NCBI GenBank assembly: GCA_003254905.1
Contig: QANU01011207.1
Span: 1,108,449 to 1,172,448 of the forward strand
Source: Nissolia schottii
Taxonomy: Eukaryota; Streptophyta; Magnoliopsida; Fabales; Fabaceae
DNA: 64,000 bases
Direction of reading: 5' to 3'
Shown here: piece after piece, positions 1 to 11,239 of the stretch
Position numbering within the stretch: position 1 is the stretch's first letter
Layout: the number at the start of each line of letters is the position of its first letter
Notes under the pieces: model-generated
The model's database searches: none
Told to the model about the DNA's origin: nothing
What the model saw: the letters and a program-made list of their open reading frames with translations, nothing else
Translations under genes and position numbers: made by a program

Positions 1-257
1 CCTTATTAATTCTCTAATCATGATTAGGAAATTAATTAAATATTTATGTTTACGGTTATTTCCCGATTGGTCTGGAAATCGGCTTAAGGTTCTGAGAAAT
101 TCGCCGGTCACGAAACCTCAACTTTGACTGCTATTTTTATGGGTTAAAGATGATTCTTATGAATTAAAGGTAATAATTTAATTTTCTTACCTCCCTAATT
201 AGCCTATAATTATTTATTACGCTAATTATCCGTACAGTGAAAAAGCGGGATGTTACA
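1..257 (-). mobile_element. Partial Gypsy-like LTR at window edge
   Basis: Read on the minus strand, a sequence beginning TGTAACATCCCGC at about 257 runs off the left edge of the window. This start resembles the 5' end of many plant Gypsy LTRs. No coding part is visible and only one end is in view, so family placement is tentative. It directly abuts Copia-type leader sequence, which suggests nesting. Confidence 0.3.
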
Positions 258-615
258 CGGCGCGTGGAGGCTGGGAATGACACCAAATTTTTGTGGCGGC
301 AGCGGAGGAGGATGGAGAACACAGCGGTGCTGGCGGTGTCGAAAACAAAGCACAGGAGGACAGGGAAATTGAGGCGACAGTGGAAAGGAATTCAATGGCT
401 AACTGATAGCATGTTATAAACAGCAAGGGAGTAATATTTGTATGTATTACTGAGTTGTGTATCTTTACATAGGAGACTGAACCTATTTATAGGCTGAGGA
501 TTCAACGGCCAAAATACAACGACCAAAAGCAAATTACAATCAATTTACAAGATTAAATCAAATCAAATCAATTATCAAATCAAATTAATTATGTAAATAT
601 TTACCATCATTAACA
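258..615 (-). mobile_element. Copia-like LTR with primer-binding-site region (fossil)
   Basis: On the minus strand the segment 615 to 412 starts TGTTAATG and ends TTATAACA, and carries a TATAAATAGG promoter-like box near 493-502. These are the marks of a Ty1/copia LTR of about 204 bp. Just beyond its end, a stretch resembling the initiator-Met tRNA primer-binding site (TGCTATCAGTTAGCCAT, compare TGGTATCAGAGCCAT) is followed by about 140 bp of leader-like sequence. The element is a broken fragment; only its 5' part is present. Confidence 0.45.
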
Positions 616-3600
616 ATAAGAGTGAAAAAGTTACTCTAAGACGTCATAATCAACGAAGAAATTCTCTAGTGGATAGGGTGGTTAAATTACAAAAATGTGC
701 AGTGGAAAAAGTGGAAACACAATTATAATGGGAATGCGTCACCCTTCACGCTACAAACAGCAGCATGTTGTTGTCGTTAACTTCATTACGACGGAGAATA
801 AATTAAGATTTAAGAGAGGAAGGGGTAGGAAATGATAAAGCTACCATGCCTTTCACCACCTGCCATGCCTTTCTAATACGTGGCGCCTCCTCAGTCGGCT
901 GATGGCATGTGCCACAACTGACGTGTTCCATTCTGCTTCGCCTGTTACAGCACGCAGAAAATTGCTTCATTAGACTTGTAGAATTATATTTTTTGAAAAT
1001 TTTTCTATCTATTAAATAAAATAATTATTCATCTGTATTTACTACTTACTAATTAAGATTTCAAGATATTATTAAACTAATTACTCATTTAATGTGTGAG
1101 AAAATTTGAAGAAAAATGTTTTTCTTTTATTCTAATGTGTAGGAAAATTTAGAAGAAGATATATAACACTATGTCTCTATAAAAAAAATATAACATTATG
1201 TCACTATTATTTTTTATTATTATTAATACTACTACATCATATTATACCACTCATTGTGTGTTATAACTATTACTTTTTATTATTACTAATACTACTAATG
1301 AGAATCCTATTGTAATATTTGACGCTACATTAAAAGATATAAAGGTATCTCGCGCTATCCATCAATCAGCATTCTTATGTGTAGCTCACCAACTAATATA
1401 TTCTGCAATAAATTTAAATAAAGTTTATACGAATATATTTTGAATGAGTTGCATCACTTATTATTTATATGGCTAAGCTTGAAGTTTTCTTATAATAAGG
1501 CAAAACAAATTTATATAGAAAGGAAAAAGAATGAGAGAATCAATTGGGCGTAAGAATAATTTTTTGCATTTAAATTATTAGCTGCAGAATTTCTCCGCCG
1601 GAATCCAGCCTAAGGAAGAATATATTGTTTTAAAGTGTGGAATAAAGCCTACACTGGCTATCTTCTTTCCCATTTTATGGATTCAACGAAATGATAAGTG
1701 CCACATTATATTTTTATTTTTTGGTAGGCAAGTTTAGAGGTTAGAGGATATACGTAAATAAAATTAGAGTTTATTTTTTATCTATAGACAGTCTAAAATA
1801 TTTTTATATTATCAATCAATAAAATATTGTTACATTAATATAAATAATTGGCTTAATCTCTTACTCATTCTGCAATCATATATATTAAAAGATTTTAGTA
1901 ATTGACAATGTAAAATATTTTATACTATTAGTGAATAAAAATTAAACTAATAAATTATAAAAAAATATTTATATTTTTCAATTATTAATATAGTATTTTT
2001 CAGTAATAGTATTTTTTTTGTTAATTATTACTTCTTGTCCATTTTATTTTTCAATTTAATCATACACACAATAATTAATGAACCTAACTAAAGAGAGGCT
2101 TGATTATGAAACACACGTTTAATAATATTCTCTTATTTATATTTTAACATTTAATTAATTCATTCTATTTTTCTCTTTAGTATATATTACTTATAATTAT
2201 GTTGAAATATATTGATTTATGAAATTTTTTTTGAAACTCAGTTAATTTGGGACTGATGAAGTAATTCATTGTATTAATCTCGCACTACATTTCCCAATTA
2301 ATATTGTTTTTAAAATTGCATGAATAGTAAAATTAAAAAGTAATATTAAAAATTTTATTAATATGTAAAAAAGGACAAAGAAAATACTAGATAATATTTC
2401 CCCTTGGAGTGAGGGATAAAAGGAAGCAAAAGCAATAGCTTGTAAATTGAATATCCAAGTACAATATTTGGAGTTTCCACATGCAAAAAATCACTTCTAT
2501 CCTATCACTTATGTCTTAATTTCATTTCTATCCTATCACCTATGTCTTAATTTCACTTCTATCTACTCCTAAACTTTCAAATTCAAACATAGCCTTAGCT
2601 ATTATGTCTACACAAGTGTTGTTGTCTTCAGACTTTTAAGTGGGGAAAGGTTAATTGTGTGTCATCTGTCCTTTTCTATGACACTAGGATATTTATCTTG
2701 TTGCCACTTTGGAGACCAATTGTTGAAGATGATAAAGTACTGTACTTTAGTTTTGTTTATATTTTTCCATGGATTCCAGTGGAGAATTTGATTCATTTCT
2801 TGTTCACCTAGCTATATTTTGACAAAGAATTGGAAAATCCCCATATTAATTGATGTAATAATTGTTTGTACTATATGCTTGGGTTTGAAACTAGCTATTA
2901 TGTTGCAATAACACTTTCATGCCAAAAAAAATAACAAAAAAAAAACCTGGTATAATTGTGGGGTATGATGCTAAATATGTTTTTTTATTATGTACAAATA
3001 ACATTTTTAGCCTTTATTTTAGGAAGGTCTTACTTAAATGTTAAAATTGTTATTTTATGTATAATAAAAAATATATTTAGTTTAAACTTCATGAACACCA
3101 CAATTTCTCTCATGCTGAAGATTTTGAAAATGTATATATCATAGCATTATTGCTAATAAATTGATAATGTTATTACTACAAAACAGATGCTGGTCGATTA
3201 CGTGCAGTGCGCCCTAGGGAATTAATTAAGGGGGTGGAAGATGATGAAACCATTAGGAGAAATTTTAGAAGTCAAATTTTCATTTTAGTAACCCTCAAGC
3301 AGCACCTCACAATTTTATGACCGCCAAGTCAGTAATTCAAAAGAAAAATTCATATTAGCTTTTTATAAATAAAAAACATTAGATAAATAATTTATTTGAT
3401 GTGTCGTTACTTTCATGTCTATTATTTATAAATGATTGATTTGTCCAAAAGTAAAATTGTAAAGAATTGTTTTGTCAAAAACTCAAATTGTGAGGGGGCT
3501 AATTTATTTGAAAATCAAATTTTGAGAAACTTAATTGTACTATTTTTTTTTTACTTGTGAAGGATTAATATGAGTTTTTCATTTGTGAGTGTTCAAATTT

Positions 3601-3753
3601 TTTGATTTTAAAATTGTGAGGATTCTGTTTGAGCGTTTATTTATTTATTTATTTTTAGACAAAATTATACGTAGGATGTAACCCTTCGATCATCGAGCAA
3701 ACTTATAATCGATAAAATAGATATTAATTTCACTAGAATTTGATGATGAGAGA

Positions 3754-3793
<40 letters not shown>

Positions 3794-5231
3794 GTTGGTG
3801 GCAGAATTCTCAAGTCTAAAATTAATCAATTATTGACCTGTGCCCTATATCACTAGCTAGTCGTGACATTAGGCCTGTTTCATGCTTAAGCGATTTTAAT
3901 CGTATAAAAGTCTATTAATTATAGCACTAAACGTGTGTGGTAAGGCGTAAGCTTGATAATGACCGTAACGTTGAAAAAGGAAATGAAAGCAATGAGGAAA
4001 CAAAATAAAAGGGGCAAACTTATCTTTAATTTGTATATCAAATTGTATATTAATTTGTATCTTGATTCCCATCATCTTTTCATATTTTCAATAGCTAACA
4101 TCTTAAGAAAACTCACTCGTACAAACACGAACAACTTAATTAAACTCAGTCCAAATTAAATTATTTCTAGAATACTTGTTAATAAAGAGACTTAAATACT
4201 GATTATCAACACATCAACACATGCACCAAGATTAATACTCATATTTTCATGGTTCAACTTCAATTAAACGAACTAATTATCAATGGACTCGTAATAATTA
4301 CCCGGATATTATTAACTGAACACTAGGAATAGTTTTATATTCTTAAGTGAAAGCACATGGAAGGAATTGGTTAGAAGTAGCACTTTATTCTTCAATTGTC
4401 ATGGAATTTCATTAGTAGAAGATAACCCATCCGGGCCCAAGGGAGGGATGTGCTAAATGAATATAGTATTGAAAATTTGCAACTAGTTTGGAGACTTTAA
4501 TAATGTCACATGTTATCTACTTCTTTGGATGATTCAGTGCATCGGTGAGGGAGGGATGTGTGTGTTGTGTTGGTATCCATAGTAATGGAGGAAAAGGTGG
4601 CCCACCGTGACTCATTAAGTAAATGGGAATCAAGATGATAATAATAACTTACTGCAATGATGAACCTTTATTCTCAGTTAAGGACTTGGCCATTGGCTAT
4701 TGGCTATTGGTATAGAGATGCCTTGTGAAAATTGTTGGTGGACATCATTTAAATTACGAATTTTTAAACTCGTAAAATGCGAACAATTCTATCAGAAATG
4801 AAATCACGTTGTCAAGCGAAAGGGCTGGACATGGCCCAACAGATGGTCCTTAGAATACAAAAATTAAAATTGAAATTAGTGAGTCTTTTTTTCCCTTTTG
4901 AATATCGATAATTTTTTTATGGGATGAAAAAAACTATATTGATAATTTAATTTTATTATATCCCTAACAGATAATTAACTCATACGTATGCCGTGTTAGT
5001 GTGACCTTTGTTTGAGGTGTTTTCTTCCAAAATGAGCGACCCCATTTTCGCAATGGAATAAATTCTTTCAAGTGAAAAATCTTGTTATGGAAAGTCTAAG
5101 TGTAATTTCTCACAATTAATTAAGAACGTGGAATCTACCCATGATATGACATAACAAAAATTTTAAAGGTGTGAAATCATACTTGATCTCAAAGAGACTC
5201 CCTTTTTCCAAACCTTCGGAAACAATCAACC
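616..5231. other. AT-rich intergenic DNA
   Basis: No open frame here has the length, splice context or composition of a real gene. It contains an (AT)n microsatellite at about 3759-3790 and many A/T runs. A somewhat GC-richer patch at about 700-960 has no recognisable content. Confidence 0.6.
3759..3790. repeat. (AT)n microsatellite
   Basis: An uninterrupted run of alternating T and A, about 32 bp long, in AT-rich intergenic DNA. Confidence 0.9.
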
Positions 5232-6870
5232 TCAGAAATTTGCGAAAGGTTTGTGACAGCGGTGTACTTCAGTAAGACCATGTCTTCCATACTCTTTCTC
5301 TGACAAACCACATCTTCTTGCTAAGGCTCTATCCACTAGAACAAAACAAATGAATCTATTCGATTGAGGCCTTTACATATTCTAGATGCTAACAGAAAAC
5401 CACCATAAGAAAAAGACAAATTTGACTGCATAATCGTACTGAAAATTATTCCTAGTATACTTTGTGACAAATTCAATCCAATATGCATGAACAATAACAG
5501 CACACTTGGCTGATGCACGCACCAATCTCCTCCACCATCCATCCTTTTCCATTGCATTGACTAACATCGACTCTAGTCCTGGAATGCCAAGCTGAAAATA
5601 TGTTTTGAACCATAACCATGCATTGAACGACATTACAGCCTCTACTTTGAGAGGACCCACCACTTGAATCCCTTTAATGATGATATCAGTATTCTATTTT
5701 GAATCCTTTATATTGCATATAAGATTTATATAAGATCATAATGCACTTCTAGTGGAATCAACTATTGTGAGGTACTAATAGGCTAAAATTTAGGATCAAT
5801 ATGGTCACACAACATAATTTCAAGAACAACTTGGGAGCTTCAGAACTTACACTAGGGCAATTATCACAAGTTAGAGACTAAAGTTCAAGGCACAGAATCT
5901 TATTATCACAAGTTAGAGATAAAGTTGAAATTACATTAAGTGCAGAGTATATCCAAATCTCAAGAGGCTAAACGCAGTTTATGCCTCTAATGTTACTCAG
6001 CTCAACCTTTGAAGCAGACTTTTCAATTGATTTAATTGAAAAGAAACACATCAGGTCAAAGTAATCCAAGAAAACTCTTATCTAGTTCCTTAATTTAGCT
6101 ATTACTAGGGCCAACTGTTTCCCTTCAGTAGCTGTAAACGTGAAAAATCAAAGAGAGCAGTAAAGTGACTTTAGAAATCATGCTTTTGTTTTACGAAGAG
6201 GTTATCTAGTATCTAACCTTACTCCACTGTATGCTTGCAAATAGTTTTAGAGTTGGTAACTTTTAACTGCAAAACTTAAGTTTGAAGGAGGGATGGAAAG
6301 CTTGGTCTTCAATTCGGGTGATTAGATCATCCTACCCAAGAATCAATCGACTAAAAGATTCACATTCGATATGATTTGATGAAAAAATCAAATCCATACT
6401 TAGCTTGAACAGCAGAGGCAATGTCCTCGTACAAAGTAACTTTTACTAGTCCTACATATATATCATGCTAAATACACAGGCTGCATTTGGTACTATAGAC
6501 AAGACAGAAGGACAAAGACATGGGAACAGACACAGAAAATTTCTGTCCCTCCAAACCCTAATTTTGTGTCCCCTCTCTCTCCCAACTTCAGTGAGGTGCA
6601 GAAAATACAGAAATTTTCTGTTCCCGTGTCTCTGTCTCCGTCTTTTCGCTGGTACCAAATGCAGCCTTGGTTATCACAGAAAAATGCTAGTTTTCTAAAA
6701 TGTAAAATCGGCATAAATCGAGCTTATGAGGTCTAGCTGTGCAACCTCTTCTCATTTCTTCTCTGCCACTGACCTGATAACCTCTGGATGATCTAACCCA
6801 AAAACCAGAGGAAAATCCAAAGGCTCTACCGTGATTGGAACACAACACCAAGACTCTACATGTCTACCAC
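5232..6870 (-). pseudogene. Unidentified gene or gene remnant, exon-like pieces
   Basis: Several minus-strand segments read as real protein although I do not recognise the family. Segment A (5693-5461) is bounded by an AG acceptor and a GTATAC donor and encodes about 77 residues rich in Trp, including SFNAWLWFKTYF and DGWWRRLVRASAKC. Segment B (5355-5232) joins A in frame (aa|a), encodes RALARRCGLSEKEYGRHG and ends in a stop, so it looks like a last exon. Upstream, about 6450-6390 reads TLYEDIASAVQAKYG and about 6865-6763 reads SWCCVPITVEPLDFP and DHPEVIR before a possible CAG/GTCAGT donor. I could not join the upstream pieces to A in one consistent frame, and a MITE (6478-6667) lies between them. 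It may be a degenerate gene or a real multi-exon gene whose splicing I misread. Confidence 0.35.
6478..6667. mobile_element. MITE with long imperfect terminal inverted repeats
   Basis: The ends are AGGCTGCATTTGGTAC and its reverse complement GTACCAAATGCAGCCT, and the similarity of the two ends continues imperfectly for about 60 bp. It is about 190 bp and non-coding. I see no clear target-site duplication, so the superfamily is open (hAT or Harbinger type). The inner text (GACA-rich runs after TTTGGTAC) is shared with the repeat at about 10095. Confidence 0.65.
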
Positions 6871-7238
6871 CCTTTGTTCAACATTTGAGTTAAAAATCAT
6901 ATAGAAATCTGTAAAAAGTATTCTAATTGATTGATTGAGGAGCCATCCTAGATTCCAATTCAAGCAAACAACAACAAAATGAAAATCGAAAGAGCAAACA
7001 CACTTGACATTGATTGAGAACTCTTAATTTGATAGCAAGTCAAATGTTTCAGAGCAAGCAAACTCATCAAAATATTAAAAAGATTCTACAAATCAGCTGA
7101 AAAAGAAAATGCATCGAAAAAAGTAATCATACAATTACATCACAGTGAGAGTTCCCAAACAAACAATGAAAATCATCATCAACATACCATTCATTCCAAT
7201 TTTGAACTCCATAAGCTGCAAAGTCAACACAATCATCA

Positions 7239-8405
7239 TCAAGGCACAGCATTGAGCCTCCCTTCAAATACAAATCCCCGGTAAAGCCCATCGCTGTTCC
7301 CCGGCAAGTTATCGATCCACCGCCACTCCCCTCCTTTCTCGCTGCCACCGGAACCGGAGGAATCCCACAGCACCAATTTCCCGACCCGCTTCGCCGAGAA
7401 GCAAACCCTACCGCCGCCGCCAAACACCTTGTACTTGCTGAACTCCCTGAATCCCCGGAACATCTCCGGTGGCATCCGCCCGGCCTCGTCCCACTCCATC
7501 GATCCGAGGTCCAGCCGCAGGATCAGGATCGTCGAGCACGGCGCGTTTGGCGAGAACGACGACTTCAGCCCGCCGATCATCAGAACCGTCCGGTCGCCGC
7601 CACCACGGACCAGCCGCGGCCGCCTCAGGACGTCGAACACGTCGCCCCACTCGTTCCGCTCCAGGCGGCTCCACGTCTGCGCCGCCGCTGCCGTAGGCGG
7701 CGCCGCGGCGCAGAAGAGCTTCCACTGGCTCCGCAGTGGCGAGCCGACGTCGCAGAGCGCGAGGACGCGGTCGCCGACGAGGACCGGACTCCGCGGCTTC
7801 GCCGGCAGATTCGACGAGAATTTCAGCCAGCGGTGGTTGTTGCCGCCGCTTCCGGAGAAATACAAGGCGGCGAGCTCGGTGAGGACCATGACTCGGTTGG
7901 ACGAGTCGACGAGGACGGAGCCGTGGCGGGACCAGGCGGAGCCGAGGTGGGGGAGGACGCGGAACTGGCGGGTTATGGGGTTGCAGGCGATGAGCGATTT
8001 AGATGGCGGCGAGTCCGGCGAGTTGGGATCGGGCGGGGAGTGGGCCCAGAGGTAGAGGAGGCCGTGGGAGGAGGCGACGGGGTGAGGGGAGCGGAAGGGG
8101 AGGAAGTGGAGGGGGAAGTGGAGCCAGTGGTCGAGGAGAGGGTCGAAGAGGTGGAGGGAGGAGGGGGAGTGGTGGTGGTGGCGTAGGGCGAGGAGGCGGA
8201 GAGGGGGGAGGGAGGTGGAGAGGAGGTGGAGGAAGGAAGGGGAGGAGAGGAGGGTGTTGAAGAATTTGGAGAGGGTGCGGCAGACGATGACCTGGCGGAG
8301 AGGGAGTGAGGAGAAGATGTGGGAGAGCGTGTCCTGTGGGAGGCGGTAGATCGGCGGCTCCACCTCTTCCACCTCCTCCAGCTCCGCCTCCGCCTCCGCC
8401 TCCAT
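7239..8405 (-). CDS. SKIP15: SKIP15-like F-box/kelch-type protein
   Basis: Single-exon gene, 388 aa. An F-box spans residues about 17-60 (IYRLPQDTLSHIFSSLPLRQ), the SKP1-binding part of SCF ubiquitin ligases. The rest follows what I recall of Arabidopsis SKIP15 (SKP1-interacting partner 15) closely: SLIACNPITRQFRVLPHLGS, SRHGSVLVDSSNRVMVLTEL, WLKFSSNLPAKPRSPVLVGD, and CSTILILRLDLGSMEWDEAG. It probably selects a protein for ubiquitination; the substrate is unknown. The N-terminus has a short Glu/Ala run from a GGCGGA-type repeat, and there are Gly-rich loops longer than in Arabidopsis. The ORF is strikingly GC-rich (GC-biased third positions) in AT-rich surroundings, which produces many long but false frames on both strands. 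ATG at 8405 is the first in frame. Confidence 0.9.
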   Translation of the reverse strand: MEAEAEAELEEVEEVEPPIYRLPQDTLSHIFSSLPLRQVIVCRTLSKFFNTLLSSPSFLHLLSTSLPPLRLLALRHHHHSPSSLHLFDPLLDHWLHFPLHFLPFRSPHPVASSHGLLYLWAHSPPDPNSPDSPPSKSLIACNPITRQFRVLPHLGSAWSRHGSVLVDSSNRVMVLTELAALYFSGSGGNNHRWLKFSSNLPAKPRSPVLVGDRVLALCDVGSPLRSQWKLFCAAAPPTAAAAQTWSRLERNEWGDVFDVLRRPRLVRGGGDRTVLMIGGLKSSFSPNAPCSTILILRLDLGSMEWDEAGRMPPEMFRGFREFSKYKVFGGGGRVCFSAKRVGKLVLWDSSGSGGSEKGGEWRWIDNLPGNSDGLYRGFVFEGRLNAVP

Positions 8406-8506
8406 CCCGTGTAGTCTTCTATTGAGTTCAAGTTTTGATTTTGCAAAAGGAGCGAGGGTTTTTGAACAAGTGCGTGTTTTCTTCTTCTCACTGAATAATA
8501 TCTGTG

Positions 8507-8521
8507 CCCCCCCCCCCCCCC
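8507..8521. repeat. Poly-C tract upstream of the F-box gene
   Basis: A run of about 15 C on the plus strand (poly-G on the sense strand of the F-box gene), about 100 bp upstream of its start codon. Such runs are prone to length errors and to polymorphism. Confidence 0.8.
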
Positions 8522-9489
8522 TCCCAGTTTGACTGCTGCTGGGCTATCATATTAATCCTTTTGACTAAGGAGTCTTGGGCCGATACGCTGTCATCATTTG
8601 GTTTAGCCCAACCTTTTTTGTTTTCATCGGATTTTGGGCTAAATTCAAATAATTTTTTGTAAGTTATACCTGTTTTACGTAATTAACATGATTTTAACCT
8701 GAATAGAGGACCTATTGTGTTTTAACATGTAAATATGAGATGACATGTATGGGGATGATTGATGTTTCTTGACAAGTCTGACATTCTCTTTGGACGATAG
8801 ATGTGTATGGCACTCCAACGTTTAAGTTAAAACACAAGTGTGAGTAATGGAGTTTTACTTAACCTTGGTTCAATATTCGAATTTTATTACTAATGGGATC
8901 AACTCATTTATTTTAAGGTACTTTCACTCCTAACACCTAACATAAGTATTTTTTATTTTGAGTCTCAAATATGAGATTTTTAAAAAGGAGATGAAATTCT
9001 CTACTACTCGACATTCCTTTTTGTGTTGGTTATTGTTTTAGTGATGTACACATCTTCACGTTACTTTTGTTCTTTTGGTGCATAAATCTCAAGTTACTTT
9101 ATTTGCATACAAGAATACAAAACACTACAAAATTTATCAATTTTTTAACAAATGTTGCAAGTGATGCCAATATTCAATACATTAATGTCAATCAATGATC
9201 CTCGATCTGGCTTTTTCATGCGGCCTATAAGGAGTAAAGTTAAAATCTCTTGTTACATAAAATATTGCACCCACGTTTATGGTGCGATCATACTTTGTCT
9301 TCATCAATAACTAATCAATTATCAGAGTGAAGCGAACCTTCATCGGCCCCCCTCTCCACGGGCAACTCGCTATGCTCGCTCTCTACATCAAATTTTCCTC
9401 ATTTTTTCCATGTGACGTACCATGTTTTCGTTATCCTTTGCATGTATCACATCAAAAAGATTAAAATAGAGACATATTATTTTGAGTCC
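8522..9489. other. Intergenic DNA upstream of the F-box gene
   Basis: This is the promoter side of the F-box gene. I see no second gene and no repeat that I can name. Confidence 0.5.
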
Positions 9490-9703
9490 TGTTACACGTA
9501 CACCAAAAAATATACACCATACATACCCCCTATACTTATATACATAAAGTTTATATTTTAATGCATGTAATGTTTGTGCACTTAATTAAGTATAATTGAG
9601 AATATATCTATAAGTTTGTAATGTTTGTGCACTCATGAGAATAAAGTTTGTGCATTATTAATGGTGTATGTATGAGTGTATAAAATTGGGTATGCATGTA
9701 GCA
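9490..9703. mobile_element. Short TIR element, relative of the 57-59 kb element
   Basis: The left end (GTTACACGTACACC, then ATACACCATACATACC) and the inverted right end (GCTACATGCATACC, then ATACACTCATACATACACC) form imperfect terminal inverted repeats of about 45 bp. The interior repeats TAATGTTTGTGCAC. Both the ends and the interior motif reappear, in reverse orientation, in the 1.7-kb element at 57.2-59.0 kb. It is non-coding and non-autonomous; superfamily not determined. Confidence 0.6.
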
Positions 9704-10094
9704 TTTTTGTATTATTTTACACATAAAGAAATGTATATGTTAAGAATACGTGAAACTTTTGAGTAGGGTTCACCTAAGAAAAATAAAGAAATAAGACTAA
9801 ACCTTAATTATTTCTTGGTATTCATGATTATATATGTTTCTAATTCTTGATACATCAGAAAAGGGAAAGAAAGACCATGTTCTAAAGAAGATTGTGCTCA
9901 TAAACTCTAGCATGCAACAAATCAAGAAGCGCTTGAAGCATATGCTCTACAATGACAAAACGTTATGTAATACCAAATCTTTCTTTGGCAAAGAAATCAA
10001 CACAGAAATTGGCTTTCTGGAGAAAAATGAGTAATGTGAAGTTACTTGGTCCTTCATCAACTACTCTCTAATGTCAACAATCGCAATACTATAA

Positions 10095-10250
10095 CTGTGT
10101 TTGGTACCAAGGACAGGACAGGGGGACAAAGACAGAAGATTTATGTCCCTCCTAATTCTATATTCTCTTAGGCAAAAAATTTTCTATCCCCTCTTTATAG
10201 ATTCAACTATAAAAAAAATGAGAAATTTGTTGTCCCTCGTGTCTATGCGC
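10095..10250. mobile_element. Degenerate MITE next to the Kunitz promoter
   Basis: Starts CTGTGTTTGGTACCAAGGA and continues with GACA-rich text like the 6478-6667 MITE; an inverted counterpart (GTCCCTCGTGTCTATG) lies near 10230-10250, but the 3' end has decayed. It lies about 55 bp upstream of the TATA box of the Kunitz gene. Confidence 0.45.
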
Positions 10251-10305
10251 ATTTCAATGTGTACAAATAACTTTTATCATAAAATAAAAAACTATACTTT
10301 GCATG

Positions 10306-10314
10306 TATAAATAG
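10306..10314 (+). promoter_or_regulatory. TATA box of the Kunitz gene
   Basis: TATAAATAG lies about 80 bp upstream of the start codon at 10386, a normal distance for a short plant leader. Confidence 0.7.
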
Positions 10315-10385
10315 ATGCTACTAACCTCTACTTTTTCTCCATCCTATGAAAGAAAGCATATATTATAATCTTGTTAGACAGAACA

Positions 10386-11018
10386 ATGGCCAGAGTTTTT
10401 GCATTGAGTTCCCTCTTGTTATTCCTTTATCTCTTTGCCTTCACCACAAAACTGAATTTTGCAACTGCAAGTGTGTTTGACACAGATGGCAACGGCGTGC
10501 AAACCGGCGGTGACTACTACGTCTTGCCGAGTTTTGAGGGTGGTGGAGGTGTCACCCTTGCTAGCATCAGTGTGACACAACCACTAGCTGTTGTTCAATC
10601 TGACTCACAAAACTATCTTGGCTTGTCAGTGACTATTTCAAGCCAAACAAAGATCATCCAAACAGATGAAATTGTAAGCATCAAGTTCACTAACATCCTA
10701 AGAGGTTATGAAAATTCCAATTCAGATTCTTCCTCTAATTGGATTCTTGTGAAGGATGAATCAGCAAAATTGTGGTATGTAGGAATTGGCAGTGCTGAAG
10801 ACTACCCTAATGATCAAATTAAGGTAGGGAGTTTCCTGATTAAGGACTATGATTCTGGTTACAAGTTTGTATTTTGTGAAGGTACCAATGCTTCAGATTG
10901 TGAAGATGTTGGGATATATGCTGATGGTGATGGAAATAACCGTTTAGCTCTGATCGATGGCGCAGCTTATGCAGTTAAGTTCAAGAATGCAGACAGAACT
11001 CTTGTAGCATATGAATGA
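10386..11018 (+). CDS. Kunitz-type (STI) protease inhibitor-like protein
   Basis: Intronless, 210 aa, as usual for plant Kunitz inhibitors. A hydrophobic signal peptide covers residues 1 to about 28. The mature N-terminus carries the Kunitz signature: VFDTDGNGV, five residues, then YYV (residues 30-46). Secreted or vacuolar storage/defence protein by family. The odd point is cysteines: classical members have four (two disulfides), but here only C164 and C172 remain, so only the second disulfide can form. The position of the first conserved cysteine (after the TLASISVTQ stretch) holds no Cys. The usual Arg/Lys P1 in the reactive loop is not evident, so inhibitory activity is uncertain. One N-glycosylation sequon, NAS, is at 168. 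ATG 10386 is chosen because it starts the signal peptide and lies 80 bp from a TATA box. Confidence 0.88.
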   Translation: MARVFALSSLLLFLYLFAFTTKLNFATASVFDTDGNGVQTGGDYYVLPSFEGGGGVTLASISVTQPLAVVQSDSQNYLGLSVTISSQTKIIQTDEIVSIKFTNILRGYENSNSDSSSNWILVKDESAKLWYVGIGSAEDYPNDQIKVGSFLIKDYDSGYKFVFCEGTNASDCEDVGIYADGDGNNRLALIDGAAYAVKFKNADRTLVAYE

Positions 11019-11067
11019 TCAGCTTCAGCAGGGAGGAAGGGACCGAAAATATTGAATTGTATCGTCG

Positions 11068-11073
11068 AATAAA
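11068..11073 (+). promoter_or_regulatory. Polyadenylation signal of the Kunitz gene
   Basis: AATAAA 50 bp after the stop codon, followed by T-rich and further AATAAA-like sequence. Confidence 0.5.
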
Positions 11074-11239
11074 TATCATAATATGTTGTAATAAAAAATG
11101 CATCAATGTTGCATTGCTAATAAAAGATGCATCAATATGCTAATACATATTTTGATGCAATGTGATTGTGAATTTGTAATATTTTTTTGCTAAAAGATTG
11201 CAAATTTGTGATTGAATATGAAGGAGATGCTGTTATGTG

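Noticed and set aside
237-419. 60-codon plus-strand frame near the left edge
   Set aside because: It spans the junction of two LTR fossils read in the wrong direction.
7429-8260. Long plus-strand open frames opposite the F-box gene
   Set aside because: They are Arg/Pro/Gly-rich products of GC-rich antisense DNA with no domain; the minus-strand F-box protein explains the region.
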